Source: Ailurus styani
Taxonomy: Eukaryota > Chordata > Mammalia > Carnivora > Ailuridae
Direction: 5' to 3'
Length of the DNA: 64,000 nucleotides
NCBI GenBank assembly: GCA_002007465.1
Contig: LNAC01000009.1
Location: 1,690,658 to 1,754,657, forward strand
Part shown: piece after piece, positions 1 to 10,499 of the stretch
Layout: every line of letters starts with the position of its first letter
Numbering within the stretch: position 1 is the first letter of the stretch
The notes under the pieces: generated by a model
What the model saw: the letters and a program-made list of their open reading frames with translations, nothing else
Told to the model about the DNA's origin: nothing
The model's database searches: none
Made by a program: the position numbers and the translations under genes

Positions 1-275
1 GGCACTTCGGTCAAGGTCAGCAAAGGGGGAGGGGGGCGGGGCTTTAGAATTTCATCTTCCACAGCAGTTAACAGATGGGCTGCTGTCAGGTCCACAATGA
101 CAAGTACACGCAACAGATTAGTGTCTGTTCAAAACTCAACTCTTAGAAACTTCTACTTCCAGAAAGTCCACAGGTGCAAACTGCAAACCCCAAAGAGGGC
201 TTCAAAGTGCTTGCGGAAGGCAAGACCCTCGCTTGCTGAGCTCCCAGTGGCCTCTTACCCTGCCTGAGTCAGTGG
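1..275 (-). other. TOR1B: TOR1B 3' untranslated region, start
   Basis: Sequence after the TOR1B stop. No AATAAA is visible on the minus strand before the window edge, so the 3' end of the transcript probably lies to the left of position 1. Confidence 0.7.
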
Positions 276-517
276 TCAGTGAAAATCCAACCGTGACTGC
301 ACAGTCTTGCAGCCCTTGTCCGAGTAGATTTTCTCACTTTTGGGGAAAAAAGTCATTTCCTCTGCCACTCTGGTGACAATGTCCTCATCTATGGCAGAGC
401 CACGGGCCCTCATCTCTGACCGTACACACATCTTCACGTGTCTGTACTCCAGGGGGAGGAAGGGGATAAAGTAATCGATGAGGTTTCGGTCTATCAGTCC
501 ACTGTGCCACAAGCCAC
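276..517 (-). CDS. TOR1B: TOR1B exon 5 (coding part)
   Basis: 242 bases coding residues 257-336 and the TGA stop at 278-276. It contains [10 protein letters not shown], the AEEMTFF glutamate pair and the terminal DKGCKTVQ. The acceptor is tttgcag. Confidence 0.95.
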
Positions 518-3500
518 CTGCAAAGGAAGATACAGCTGGGTCTTCCCATCACTGTCCCTACCTGGCCAAGCTCACTGCTCTTAGAGGGCCCGTTCTGATC
601 CCAGCCCACAGTACATTCTTCCTGTCTCTACCCCTCGAGATTCGCTTTTATCAAGCGTGCAACAAGCCTGTTAAAAGGACTGGTCCGGGGGCGCGTGGGT
701 GGCTCAGTGGGTTAAAAAGCCTCTGCCTTCAGCTCAGGTCACAATCCCAGGGTCCTAGGATCGAGCCCTGCATCGGGCTCTCTGCTCGGCGGAGAGCCTG
801 CTTCCCCCTCTCTCTCTGCCTGCCTCTCTGCCTACTTGTGATCTATCAAATAAAGAAATAAAATCTTAAAAAAAAAAAAAAAAAGGACTGGTCGGTTACC
901 CCTGCTAACTGGCTTCTGTTAAGGAATGCCCAAAGTGCAAGTCCCTACTTCAGCAAAGCCACAGAGGCACAAGGATTTGGTGGCTTTGCGGCAGGTTTAA
1001 AGAAGGAGGGGACTCCGCTGGCAGGGTCAGGGGGTCCCTCACCCGGGGAGACTCACTGTGTTTATTGTTGAACACTCCGACAGACAGCACGGGTTCCAGG
1101 TCCTTCAGCTGAATGTCTTCCCTCTTTCTTCCCGCCCGCCAAAAGTCAAGGGCAATCTTAGTTATGAGGTCTCCACCAGCATTGCTGAATTTGCCAAAGA
1201 AGCAGAGTAAAAATTACATAGTAAGATTCTGTGTCCACTCAAGAATCATACCTGCTCTGAGGTTTCTTCTTAACTGAGGAATATTTACTAAGTGCTCCTG
1301 GACAAGGGCGAAATAAGCTGTCTGCCCTCACGCAGCTTGAAATGGGCTTTTCGAGAACTTGCCGCACAATGCTGACTTTTGATAAGCCTCGGAGGCATGG
1401 GCAGGTAACGAAACTGCCTGTTATTGGCAATATCTAATTCATCTTCTCAGGCTCTCACACTCCTTGCCATGCTGATGGCGGCACCAACCACGAAGTAAAA
1501 GAAGTCAACAATTTACTTTCGCCGGCACATCCGTCCTAGGCAGCAGAGTGCCAGGGTCTCCTTCTAGCACCGGGAGAATGAGTGCCTCGTGTGCCCCTGA
1601 GAAACCACCTCCCACTGACCTGAGAAAGATGAAAATGGCCTTCCGGTAAGACACGCCATCGACCTGCTCGTAGTAGTCTAGAAACGGCTTGATTGCGTCG
1701 ATGACCCCGGGGTGCAATTTGTCCATCTCGTCAAATATGAACACGGAGCTTGCACATGCACTCACATTACCCCGAATCCATCCTTGTAACTGGTCCTAGA
1801 CCAACCATAAAAGAAAGAGGGTGCAGAGGCTCAAAGGATGTGCCAAGGGGAGCAGAAGCATGACACTGTGCCCTATGCTCTGCAAGATGGCAAATTGGGG
1901 CTCTCTGGGCCTTTATGAAGAACTCTTGGAAACAGCATCCTAACCTCCATTCACTGGATAACAGCTTTTCCATAACTTTATCTGTCAAAAGTGGAAACTG
2001 ACAGATAACACTTCTTTGCATTTTAGCACCTAACCCAAATGACGTGCTGAATATGACTTTTTAAAGGTATAAGAGGAGCAAGAGACATGAATATTCATCA
2101 GTTCACTGTTAAGCAGTACATCATTTCAGCTCACTATGGCCCGAAAACTCAAGTTAATTTTAGCAGACATACGGAGGAATAAGAAACTGGAAACTAAAAC
2201 AGGCTTGCACAGTGCCCCAAGCCAGCGCCTGTACTGATGCAGTGAACAAAAGAGCTGGTATTTCATGGAAAGCATTTGTCCCTATGCTTTCCAGAGACAA
2301 AGACACCAAGCAACAAGCCCTCCGCCCCAAAACGGCTCTAGAGGCCCCCTCACCGAATTACTGTATTTCTAGAGATCCATGAAAGAATTTGGAGAAACGA
2401 AAACTATTCCTTCTTTTCAGCAATTTCCTGGCTCAGTCTGTGTGGCAAATAGCCATTTTCACTTCCTTTTCAGTTCAGTTTCTGTTTCTTATTCAGGTCT
2501 CCACCCAAGAGGAGGACTATTAACCTTTACAAGGATGACAGTAATGAGAACCTGACTGGACAACTTAATATAAATCAAATGTAGACAGAATATCTCAAAA
2601 GGAGGAATGGTCTTAAGAGTCAGTTCTTCGGGCGCCTGGGTGGCTCAGTGGGTTAAAGCCTCTGCTTTCGGCTCAGGTCATGATCTCAGGGTCCTGGNCC
2701 CCCCCCCCCCCTGCCTGCCTCTCTGCCTACTTGTGATCTCTCTCTCTCTGTGTCAAATAAATAAAAACTTAAAAAAAAATTAAAAAAAAAAAAGAGTCAG
2801 TTCTTTGAGGCTTTCATTTGAAGAAGGAAAGCAATGCCAAGGATTTGGATCCGAAGAAAGGAAATAAAAGCTACTGGCGGGGGGGGGGGGGGACGGGGGG
2901 GATCCTCTAGTCCAGAGTGCCAACTGCCGAGTGCTAACTGCAGATGCTACACCATAGGTGGGAAATTCAGCGAAACCATATCATTTACGAGCGCTCCGCT
3001 TCACCAAGGGCTGGGACGGAAACACCAAACACGCTCATTCAATGCAGAACGTGGCTGCCCACAAACCACGAGTCTGGAGATTTGGGCCCACGTTTCTGAT
3101 TTGCCACAAGGCCAGAGAGATTCTAAGGAGCAAATCCGCTCACCTCTCTCGGCTCTGTCTTTTAATGGAAATAACGTCACCTGTCCCACTGTATTATTTC
3201 GGAATCAGATGAGAAAAAAAGTTGTTGGAGAGCTCTGCAAACAGCAAAGGGGTACTGGGGACAAGAGTGCCTTAACTCAGTGGGGGTCCAAGGCTACTGC
3301 AGTGCAAAGGGAAGCAGCAGAGGCCAGAGTTAGTGAGCAAGTCACCCAGACCAGTCCGAGTGGCCGGTGGGCAGGATAACAGGATTCTTGCCTGGTACAT
3401 TTTTATCTGGTGCTCGTGAGGGAAGTGCAGAGTGGAGACGAACAGGTGGACAAAGTTACTCTTCAGGCCTTTTGAGTGAAGATTTTCTGCCACAATTTGG

Positions 3501-4476
3501 CTGACAAAATTCTTGCCCGTGCCAGCCCAGCCATGTAAGGAAAGAGTCAGCGGTTTCTTGGGATTTTTGTTGTTCTTGAAGCCGGTCAGCGCCTTGAGAA
3601 TCACCTCTGTGGCCAGATGCTGCCCAAACAGTTTCTCCTCTAATTCCAGCTTGAGGGCTGCAGGAGCCAGCCGGAGAACAGAGAGAAAAATACACATTAA
3701 ACAGGCACCAGAAAAGCAGCGCTTTCCCCAGCCGGCCAAAGCGAGAGGCACATATGAGCAAGCGGTCCAGCAGGGTGTCTGCCAGACCCCAGGGCTGGCC
3801 CGGAGGCAGAACCCCGGGTTGCAGAGTCACACGATGCCACTTCCAAGGATATGCACTAGACGGATGTCCTCCTTAATACTCCAATGTCTGATAAGGAAGC
3901 TAAACGTGTTCGTTCGTCCAAGGATTAGCCCTCTCGTCACTGAGCTACATGCTATGCCCCGGCCACCCCTGCTGGCTTGTAAGAAAACCAAGGGCCGAAT
4001 GGGGGCTTTCGGGGTAGCCGCTGCACGGCTGAAAACTACTTATTAGGACTAACATGGTAAAAAGGGCTGGGCGCGGGGCTTTCCGCTTCTTCTTACTGTG
4101 CTCGCAGGAAATCCGAGGCATTTAAGGAGGAGCCTGGGCAGAGCCCCACGATCTGGAGCATGGGTCTCAGAGGGCACGGCTTCCAGAGCTGGAGTCCGGG
4201 CCGAGGCCCCCGTCCGTGCCCCCTCCCGCCCCGGCTCAGGGTGAGCGACACGCCCCTCGCGGGCCCACCCGCCCTACCCGACGCGTTGAGCGGCTGCTCC
4301 TCGCGGCAGCACTCGGCGAAGCGGCAGTACAGGTCCGTGTAGGACAGGTAGCCGGTGAGCGCCGACGCGGCCCCGATGGCGACGGCCACGCTGATGGGCT
4401 CGAACGCCGTCACCGCGTGGGCCGCCAGCAGCAGCCCCAGCGCCACCCCGCGTCCCAGGCGAGCAGCCCGCCACAT
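276..4476 (-). CDS. TOR1B: Torsin-1B, complete five-exon coding sequence
   Basis: Torsin-1B is an AAA+ ATPase of the ER lumen and nuclear envelope, activated by LAP1/LULL1 (family knowledge). Joining 4278-4476, 3392-3657, 1620-1795, 1057-1184 and 276-517 gives 1011 bases, 336 codons plus TGA, the usual torsin-1B length. Visible: signal peptide about 1-24, hydrophobic segment about 25-46, the cysteine-bearing [10 protein letters not shown] near 51-60, Walker A GWAGTGKN at 109-116 (K115), Walker B FIFDEMDK with D177/E178, and C-terminal DKGCKT with C326. The AEEMTFF glutamate pair (E309/E310) corresponds to the pair whose deletion in TOR1A causes dystonia. Asn165 (NVS) is a glycosylation sequon; the second TOR1A sequon is absent, as expected for 1B. 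Gly160 stands where I recall Lys in human. TOR1B rather than TOR1A is supported by [15 protein letters not shown], the C-terminus SRLDFH and the PTGES neighbour. Intron 2 has a GC donor. Confidence 0.96.
686..880 (+). repeat. CAN-SINE in TOR1B intron 4
   Basis: Full-length carnivore tRNA-derived SINE with CT-rich body and AATAAA/poly(A) tail. Flanking 13-base duplication AAAAGGACTGGTC at 673-685 and 881-893. Confidence 0.95.
1057..1184 (-). CDS. TOR1B: TOR1B exon 4
   Basis: 128 bases, opening with the last base of Ser214 and NAGGDLITK, and ending VFNNKH. The acceptor is attcag and the donor is gtgagt at 1056-1051. It encodes part of the AAA+ core after the sensor strand. Confidence 0.93.
1620..1795 (-). 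CDS. TOR1B: TOR1B exon 3
   Basis: 176 bases encoding residues 156-213 plus two bases of codon 214. It carries Walker B (D177, E178) and the [17 protein letters not shown] stretch. The acceptor ends ctag and the donor is gtcagt at 1619-1614. Confidence 0.94.
2629..2791 (+). repeat. CAN-SINE with one-base gap, TOR1B intron 2
   Basis: Head and tail of a SINE flanked by AAGAGTCAGTTCTT at 2615-2628 and 2792-2805. The middle is replaced by a single N (2698) and a C run, so about 50 bases of SINE body are missing from the assembly. Confidence 0.92.
2879..2901 (+). repeat. Poly(G) tract
   Basis: A G run interrupted once, in TOR1B intron 2. Its length is probably unreliable in the assembly. Confidence 0.8.
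3392..3657 (-). CDS. TOR1B: TOR1B exon 2
   Basis: 266 bases encoding residues 67-155 with the Walker A motif. The acceptor reads ctcctgcag. The donor reads CAG|gcaaga, so the intron begins GC, not GT (bases 3391-3390 on the minus strand). The exon ends exactly after codon 155, and the next exon continues in phase with GAC CAG. Confidence 0.94.
4278..4476 (-). CDS. TOR1B: TOR1B exon 1 (coding part)
   Basis: Starts at the ATG at 4476-4474 (MWRAARLG...) and encodes the signal peptide, the hydrophobic segment and NAS at 64-66. It ends in phase 1 before donor gtaggg at 4277-4272. The frame stays open further upstream, but no in-frame upstream ATG was seen, and a start here gives a normal signal peptide. 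Confidence 0.93.
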
Positions 4477-4615
4477 CGCCCCACGCGCAGCCCGCCAGCC
4501 TCCGCGCCGTGCGGCCCGCCCGCCGAGAGCCGGCCGGACTTCCGGTTGCGTCACTTCCGCCCCGCAGGCCCCTCCTTCCGCCCCGGAACGGCCGTAGGGG
4601 CGGGGGCGGAGCGCT

Positions 4616-4628
4616 GTGCCGCCATCTT
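4616..4628 (-). promoter_or_regulatory. YY1-type element containing an upstream ATG
   Basis: The minus strand reads aaagATGGCGGCac, the YY1 core seen just downstream of many TATA-less start sites. Its ATG (4625-4623) opens a 24-codon upstream frame ending at the TGA at 4553-4551, out of frame with TOR1B. If transcription starts upstream of 4625, this short frame could dampen TOR1B translation. Confidence 0.55.
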
Positions 4629-5250
4629 TGTGCGGGCGCGCGAGCCGTGCGGTGCCTCGGCGTCCACGCACCCCACGCCCGCGTCTTCCGGTTCTGGGTG
4701 CTGGACCGTCCCCGAGCCCCCGCCCTGGGCCCCGTCATCCCTTCCCCCGCGGCGGTAGTGAGCCTCCCGCGTCTGCCCACCCGCCTGCCTCCCTGAGACA
4801 GCTGCTCGGCGCTCCGGGGCCGAAGCCGGGGGAGCACCGAGGCCGCGGTGCCCGCGCGCCCGTCGGAGCCGCAGCCCCGGGGCCCTTCCTCTTCCGCGAG
4901 GCCGGAGGAGCGGGGGTGCGTCCTGGCGGCCGCAGCCTCCGGGCCCGGGAGAGGCAGACGGAGCGCTGGGAGGAGCCCCGCGGCCGTGCCGCAGGGAAGG
5001 CTCCGTCTGAACCGAGGGGTCGAGGAGTTTCTCCAGCACGAAGTGAGCAGAGTGGGACGCTTGCCCCGAGAACAGAAGGGAGTGCAGTGTGGGGAGTACT
5101 TCCCGTGCCGGAGGCTGGCGAGGATGAGGATGCAGGGCGAGCGGGGACTGGAGTGGGAACCTGCACGCGCTGCGAGGAGTCGGGCCTCTGTTCTGGAGGC
5201 CATAGGGAGCCACAGAAGGTTTCACACCGGGAGCAGCATGGGCCGAGATC

Positions 5251-5920
5251 ACTCTGGCTGCTGGGTGCAGTGAGGAGACTGGTCCAGGTGATCTTGGCCC
5301 AGGCTTTGCCGAAACTGGTTGAGTTTCCCCGTCAGCCAACCGAACGACAGATACTTAATGAGCACTGTGTGTGTCCGATTCAGTGCCATATGCTGCGGAT
5401 ACAGCGGGAGCCCGGCCCGCAGACACCCTATCCCTCACGGAGCTCTCGGTCTGGGGGGAGGGAGGCAGACCGGCGGCAGAGGGGTTACCTCCGGCGTGGT
5501 CAGTGCTGTGATGTGGGTGCCCAGAGGAGCACCTTGCCCAGTCCGCAGGCTGGGAAGGCTTCCCTCCCTGCCTCAGTTTAGACCTGAGCAACGAGTGACA
5601 TTGCCGTGGGCTTAGATCCCATTGGGTATGCTAGCAGAGCAAAGTATCATCCTACAATGTTGATACAACAGACGGGAAATCGGGTCTTTTGTAACCGTTT
5701 AAACTTATGATGAAAATTTTCAGTGTTGATCTAAAAATGCACAGAGGGCATATGAGCAAAAATCACGTGAAGACCCCTCCCGGAAATCATACCCTGTAGA
5801 AGACATGGACTCTTCATCCGCCCTGTTAACTCTGCATTTACTTTAAGTAGTTAGTGCCTCTCTTCTGGATTAGTAGCTGCTAGGAAAGGACACATATATG
5901 GATCCAGAGCTTGGTTCTCG
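5251..5920. other. Intergenic flank of the TOR1B island
   Basis: CpG content falls off after 5250. I see no gene, exon or named repeat here. Confidence 0.4.
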
Positions 5921-6925
5921 GGCAAGATGGCCTCCTTCCTCTCCACCCTCAGCCTCTTTGTTGCCACGTCTTCCCTGTCTCCCCACTCTACAGTCCTGCC
6001 CTGCCCTGAGGTTCCCTTCTGGACCCCTTCTCTCTCCCACCTCTCTCCCTAGGTGAGAGGCCCCATCTTGCTCCCTCAAGACCCTACATCTGGCTACACA
6101 CTGGACGTTTCCATTTGGCTATTCTCCAGACATCTCAGCACCCAGACAGTCAAACAGAAAACTTGATTGTTTTCTGCAAATGTCCCTCTCCCATAGTCCT
6201 TATCTCAGGAAGTGGACCCATCTTCCACCAGTTGCTTAGACCCAAAGCTAGTGGTTGTCCTGGATTCTTTTCTCCCCCAGCCTCCACTTCTAATCCATCG
6301 GCAAGTTGCTGACCCCATGTCCAAAGCTCTTCAGCCACCATCACCCCAGTCCAAGCCTTCCTCCATCATGCATGGCCACAGTAGCATCATATGGGGTCCC
6401 CTGCCTCTGCACTCCTCCTCCCTGATCTGTACTCCCCATGAGAGAGCCAGGTGGTGTTTCCACAACAAATGGGATCATGTCACTCCTGCGTTCAACCTGT
6501 CAATGGCTTCCAAAAAACCTTAAGAAAAAATCCACCCTTTTTATTCTGACCTCAGAGCCCTTCATGATGTGCCCCTTCCTTCCTCTCAGACCTTCACACC
6601 CCACATACCCCCTTGTTCTCAAACCCATAGCCCTGTCTCTCTCCTGAGCATCCTGTTCTCTCTGCCTGGACTCTTGCTTCAGAGTCTCACCTGGCAAAGA
6701 TCTTTCAGGCCTCAGCTTGAAGCCCACCTGCCCGATCTAAAGTAACCCTCCTTCCACCCCTCATGGCCCACTGTCCCTATCACCCTGTTTGTGTCCTTGT
6801 CTATTGTCCATCTCTTGCACTGGACTGAGAGCGTCAAGAGGGACCTTATCCATTGTCTTCTGTTTCTCTAATTTTCAGAATTATGCCACATATACATTAG
6901 GTGCTCAATAAATATGTTTAACATC
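5920..6925 (+). repeat. L2 LINE, long 3' portion
   Basis: Wording matches the L2 consensus over about 1 kb, from the 'caacccgcagtc'-like part through 'gggatcatgtcactcctgcg' and 'ttcaggcctcagcttgaa', to the classic end 'ggtgctcaataaatatgttt'. It is unusually long for this ancient family. The left boundary is approximate. Confidence 0.75.
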
Positions 6926-6982
6926 CAAGGATAACATACTCTACAATAGGGTGAACTCTGATCTGGGGGCCAGAGATCCCTC

Positions 6983-7105
6983 TATAGACTAAATGTTCAC
7001 ATCCCCTCAAATTCATATTCTGACGGTGATGGTATTAGGAGGAGGGGCTTTTGGGAAGTAGCTGGCTCATGAGAATGGAGCCCTTGACATTAAGATGTTA
7101 ATATT
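6983..7105 (+). repeat. MaLR (MLT1/MST-type) LTR fragment
   Basis: Resembles the start of an ERVL-MaLR LTR: 'agactaaatgttcacatccc', then 'ttcatattctgacggtgatg' and 'tattaggaggaggggctttt'. Truncated fragment of an old endogenous retroviral LTR. Confidence 0.6.
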
Positions 7106-7113
7106 TGGGGAAA

Positions 7114-7203
7114 TTCAGTGAGGGCTGTATGGAAACTCTCTGTACTATGTGCAGATTTTCTGTAAATCTAAAATAAAAGGTTTCTGTTGTTTAAAAAAAA
7201 AAG
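7114..7203 (+). repeat. L1-type 3' end fragment
   Basis: 'ctctgtactatgtgcagatt' followed by 'tctaaaataaaaggttt' and an A-run resembles old L1 3' ends. Short and diverged. Confidence 0.4.
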
Positions 7204-7564
7204 CAATTTTATCTGCTACTGTCTAACTATCAGTGATGTTGTAAAAAAACATAATCGTGCAAGCTTTAATTCTTCTAAACTGATGTTCATTTGTGAAAGT
7301 GTGTAAATTGCACTTGACAGGCAGAAATGCTTCAAAGACTGAATGCAGCATATGTGAAATGGGCGATTTGTCTATTTTATATCCATGAAAAAGAGTGAGG
7401 ATCCCAACGGTGGGGTGTGTAGGACACAGTGTCAGGAGCTCTGGGTCCTAGATGCTCTGACACCGTCCTCATAGAGAGAGAATCTGATTGGCCCAACTTG
7501 GGTCAGGTATCTCGACTTTGGATCAACTAACCATGGGCAGGGGTGTTGTTGTGCCAAAGTAGCG

Positions 7565-7636
7565 CCTAACCCTAACCCTAAGCCCTAAGCCCTAACCCCC
7601 TAACCCTAACCCTTACCCCCTAACCTGAACCCTAAC
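7565..7636 (+). repeat. Interstitial telomeric repeat block
   Basis: About twelve units of CCCTAA and one-step variants (CCCTAAG, CCCCCTAA, CCCTTA, CTGAAC) in a row, i.e. TTAGGG repeats read on the minus strand. It lies in ordinary intergenic DNA with unique sequence on both sides. Confidence 0.92.
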
Positions 7637-7639
7637 AAT

Positions 7640-9060
7640 AGTACAAACGTACTATTCTACACATTTCTATGGCATTTTGCTCCCCTAAAGGTGTGACTAT
7701 TTCCTGACTTGTCATTTGGTCATTTATTGTGAAATTGGACACTAGAATCCATGGAGTGTGGAAAGAGGGCCACAAGAGTGGCCCTCTCCAAGCCCCCTCA
7801 CAAAGAGCTCTCGGGGACCAAGACACACTGGAGCCTCAGGAGTGGACATGGCTGAGCCCAGCAGTTGCCCCCCAACCTCATAATCATCCTGACACTGCTT
7901 TGTGCTCCATTCCTGCTCTTTTAAGGAAATTTAAACATTTTTAATTAAACAACTTATGTATTTCAAATGGACAAAAATTTACTACCTTTCACAGTATCTT
8001 GGGATACATTCCCTTGGAATGGGAACTGCCAGTACTCTGAGGTCTGCAAGATAGATCTACTGTCCTGCGGTGGCTGAGGGAGTTTCATATTTTCTTTAGA
8101 CATCTTTAGGCACCAAAACTCTCACAGGACAACTTTGATGCTATGCGAATTTTGCCATTTTCCTGGCACCGATGAGGCTCTTGTGTGACCACTTCATTAG
8201 AACTACTACTCCATTCATATTAATTTTTGTTACAAATCTTACAAAGGGGAGTGATTCTGGGCATTTAGATCCACATTCTATCTTAAAGTTGTCTGTTCGG
8301 TTTCCATAAATTGTCCAAGCTTGTGCTGGCTGCGGCCCTGTGTCACAGTCCCTGGAAGCCTGGTGCCTTCCTCACCCTCCACCCCTCCCCTGGCCCTCAT
8401 GTTCTACCATTACCTTTACTCTATCATCGCTCTGTCGGAGCATTGCTTTCCGTGTTTAAATTGTTGATCAAAAACATTCAAAACCACCAGCTTGACTCCT
8501 CGAGGCTATCATAAGTTGAAAGAGTGACAAGAAAAGTCTTGAAAGGGTGTGATTCTGCTGGAGACAGGACTTGGGTTCTCTGGTTTCCCTGCTGGCGGAG
8601 ATTTTCAGGACCAGAGACAGCGTCCCGCCTGACCCGCACCTGTTTCCCAGGGAGCTTTGGATTTGACTGTCAGGAGAGGTGAGTCTACCTGATAGACTGG
8701 GAACCTACCCGACATTGGGGAGAACTAGGGAAGGAAGCACTAGAGGGTGCTAGTGAGCTGCTGGTCTCAGGACTCAGAGAGGTCCATTCGAATCTTCCCT
8801 CTATCACTTATTACTTCTGCAACCTTCGGAAGGTCACAAAAAATAATGACAACAAAAAGAGTTCAAAAGCCTAGATTATTTAAAATGCCAACTGTTTACA
8901 TTAAGCCCTATTCTCATCCAAGGCTTATCAGTGTTTATATTATACAGAGGGGTTCTCCTGGGGTGCACTATGCTTGGCATTTCCTTCTCTCGTTTGTTAC
9001 TTTGCATACAATGATACCCAGCTTGTTCCTAGGAAATCTTACAGCTATAGAATATTTCAT
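7640..9060. other. Intergenic stretch, no gene seen
   Basis: AT-moderate sequence with no exon-like feature or clear named repeat, apart from a CTCF-like motif at 8737-8751. Confidence 0.4.
8737..8751 (+). promoter_or_regulatory. CTCF-like motif, forward
   Basis: GCACTAGAGGGTGCT fits the CTCF core with two mismatches (first C and the C of GGC). Motif only; occupancy unknown. Confidence 0.35.
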
Positions 9061-9061
9061 A

Positions 9062-9540
9062 GGCACCTAAACAGATTTGTTGAGCTAAAGCCGACGTGCA
9101 ACAAGCTGTACATGTTTAAAATGTACAGTTGGGGCGCCTGGGTGGCTCAGTGGGTTAAAGCCTCTGCCTTCGGCTCAGGTCATGATCCCAGGGTCCTGGG
9201 ATCGAGGCCCACATCGGGCTCTCTGCTCGGCAGGGAGCCTGCTTCCTCCTCTCTCTCTGCCTGCCTCTCTGCCTGATCTCTCTCTCTCTGTCAAATAAAT
9301 AAATAAAATCTTTAAAAAAATAGAACGTACAGTTGGATAGGTTTTAGCATCTGTGTACACCCACAAAACCCTCACCATGGGGACCGTCACCCCCAGGAGA
9401 TTCCTCTTGTCATTTTGGCATCCTTCTCTCTCATCTTCTCTCATGCCCCCTCTTCTGTCACCCATGGATTTGCTTTCGATCACTGTAGATTAATATACTT
9501 CTCATAGGATATTGCATGTTTTAGAAATAACATTATGTAT
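9062..9540 (-). repeat. Old L1 fragment split by a SINE
   Basis: 'acatgtttaaaatgtacagt' and '...acccacaaaaccctcaccat' match the reverse of old L1M 3' regions on either side of the SINE at 9133-9323. Confidence 0.5.
9133..9323 (+). repeat. CAN-SINE
   Basis: Full-length element flanked by AATGTACAGTTGG (9120-9132) and AACGTACAGTTGG (9324-9336), one mismatch. Confidence 0.95.
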
Positions 9541-9589
9541 TATTTTATGTTAAGTGCTTTCTACTAAATGACAAGTTCTGGGTGCGTGA

Positions 9590-9870
9590 AGTCATTATCT
9601 CATTGAAATCTAAAGCAACCCTGTGAAGCAGCAGTGGAAATCTCCGTTTTACAGATGAAGAAGTTGAGATCCAGAAAGGTTAGCTAATGTGCCCGAGATG
9701 CTCACTACAGGAGACAAGCTGCCCAGGTTCAAATTCTGCTTCTGCTTTGACCGTGTGTAGGACCCTGGGCCGGTTCCTGAAGCTCTCTAGACCCGGGTTC
9801 CTCATTTGTAGAATGTTTGTAACAACAGTCTCTTCCTTACAGGGTTGCCCTGAAGGTCCCTTGAGATGGT
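9590..9870. repeat. Two adjoining MIR-type elements in opposite orientation
   Basis: 'ttttacagatgaagaagttg' (about 9650) is a MIR core read in reverse. 'ggaccctgggccggttcctg' with 'ttcctcatttgtagaatg' (about 9760-9820) is a MIR core read forward. Confidence 0.55.
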
Positions 9871-10297
9871 GAGTGTCAGGGACACCTAACCGAGCAGAGG
9901 GCTCGGGCAAGATGACTGGACATGGGGTCATGGTGTGGGGGATAAATGCAGCCAGACAGATATGCCGTGCATCATGGGAACTGGGGAGCCAGTAAAGGGG
10001 AGTTGGTGGGGGAATCAAGACTTCTGGTGCCTCCTTCATACCTTGAACTCCTGGACCACTATTGTCTATGCTGCTTGTGTTGGAAATGTGCTCATCCATC
10101 TTCTAGGAGCCAAAGTCTTCCTGTGTGTTGGCAACTGCACCTGTCCCTCTAGGGATTCCAGTAAGAAAAAGACTTGGTGCCACCCAGCTGGACTCCCCTC
10201 TGGTTGTGGGAGCGGGGTGCATCCCAGCAATTAGTTTAGTGTCCTCAGTGCCATGGCAGGGTGAATATTTCCCATGGCTCCCTTATAATCCCTTGAA

Positions 10298-10482
10298 ACT
10301 TTTTTTTAATACTTTATTTGAGAGAGAGAGAGAACCAGCAGGGGAGGGGCAGAGGGAGAGGGAGAAGCAGACTCTCCGCTGAGCAGGGAGCCCCATACGG
10401 GCCTTGATCCCAGGACCCTGAGATCATGACCTGAGCTGAAGGCAGACACTTAACTGACTGAGCCCCCCAGGACCCCCCACCA
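10298..10482 (-). repeat. CAN-SINE, older
   Basis: Reverse-oriented SINE: T-run, GA-rich body, 'gatcatgacctgagctgaag' and 'actgagccccccagg'. Flanks share TGAAACTT. Confidence 0.88.
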
Positions 10483-10499
10483 TGAAACTTTATTCATCC

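Larger units (their letters stand above)
4100..5250 (-). promoter_or_regulatory. TOR1B: TOR1B CpG-island promoter
   Basis: GC- and CpG-rich block covering TOR1B exon 1 and about 750 bases upstream. There is no TATA box. ETS-type sites (acttccgg at 4538-4545, cacttccgc at 4552-4559, and another cttccgg near 4684-4690) flank a gcgtca half-site. A YY1-type element lies at 4616-4628. This is the layout of a constitutively active promoter; the start site is inferred to lie roughly 4560-4640. Long open frames on both strands here are a by-product of high GC content. Confidence 0.8.

Noticed and set aside
686..760. tRNA gene (A/B box-like promoter) in SINE heads
   Set aside because: These are tRNA-derived SINE heads with CT-rich bodies, poly(A) tails and target duplications, not functional tRNA genes.
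1620..1765. A protein reading through TOR1B exon 3 into intron 3
   Set aside because: The consensus donor gtcagt at 1619-1614 and an in-phase exon 4 give the standard torsin sequence; the read-through tail has no family match.
4477..4671. N-terminal extension of TOR1B, since the frame stays open upstream of the ATG
   Set aside because: No in-frame ATG exists there, and extension would bury the signal peptide at residues 1-24.
4274..5581. Long open frames on both strands in the TOR1B upstream island (up to about 320 codons)
   Set aside because: High GC removes stop codons; the frames overlap on both strands, are rich in Arg/Pro/Ala/Gly and match no family I know.
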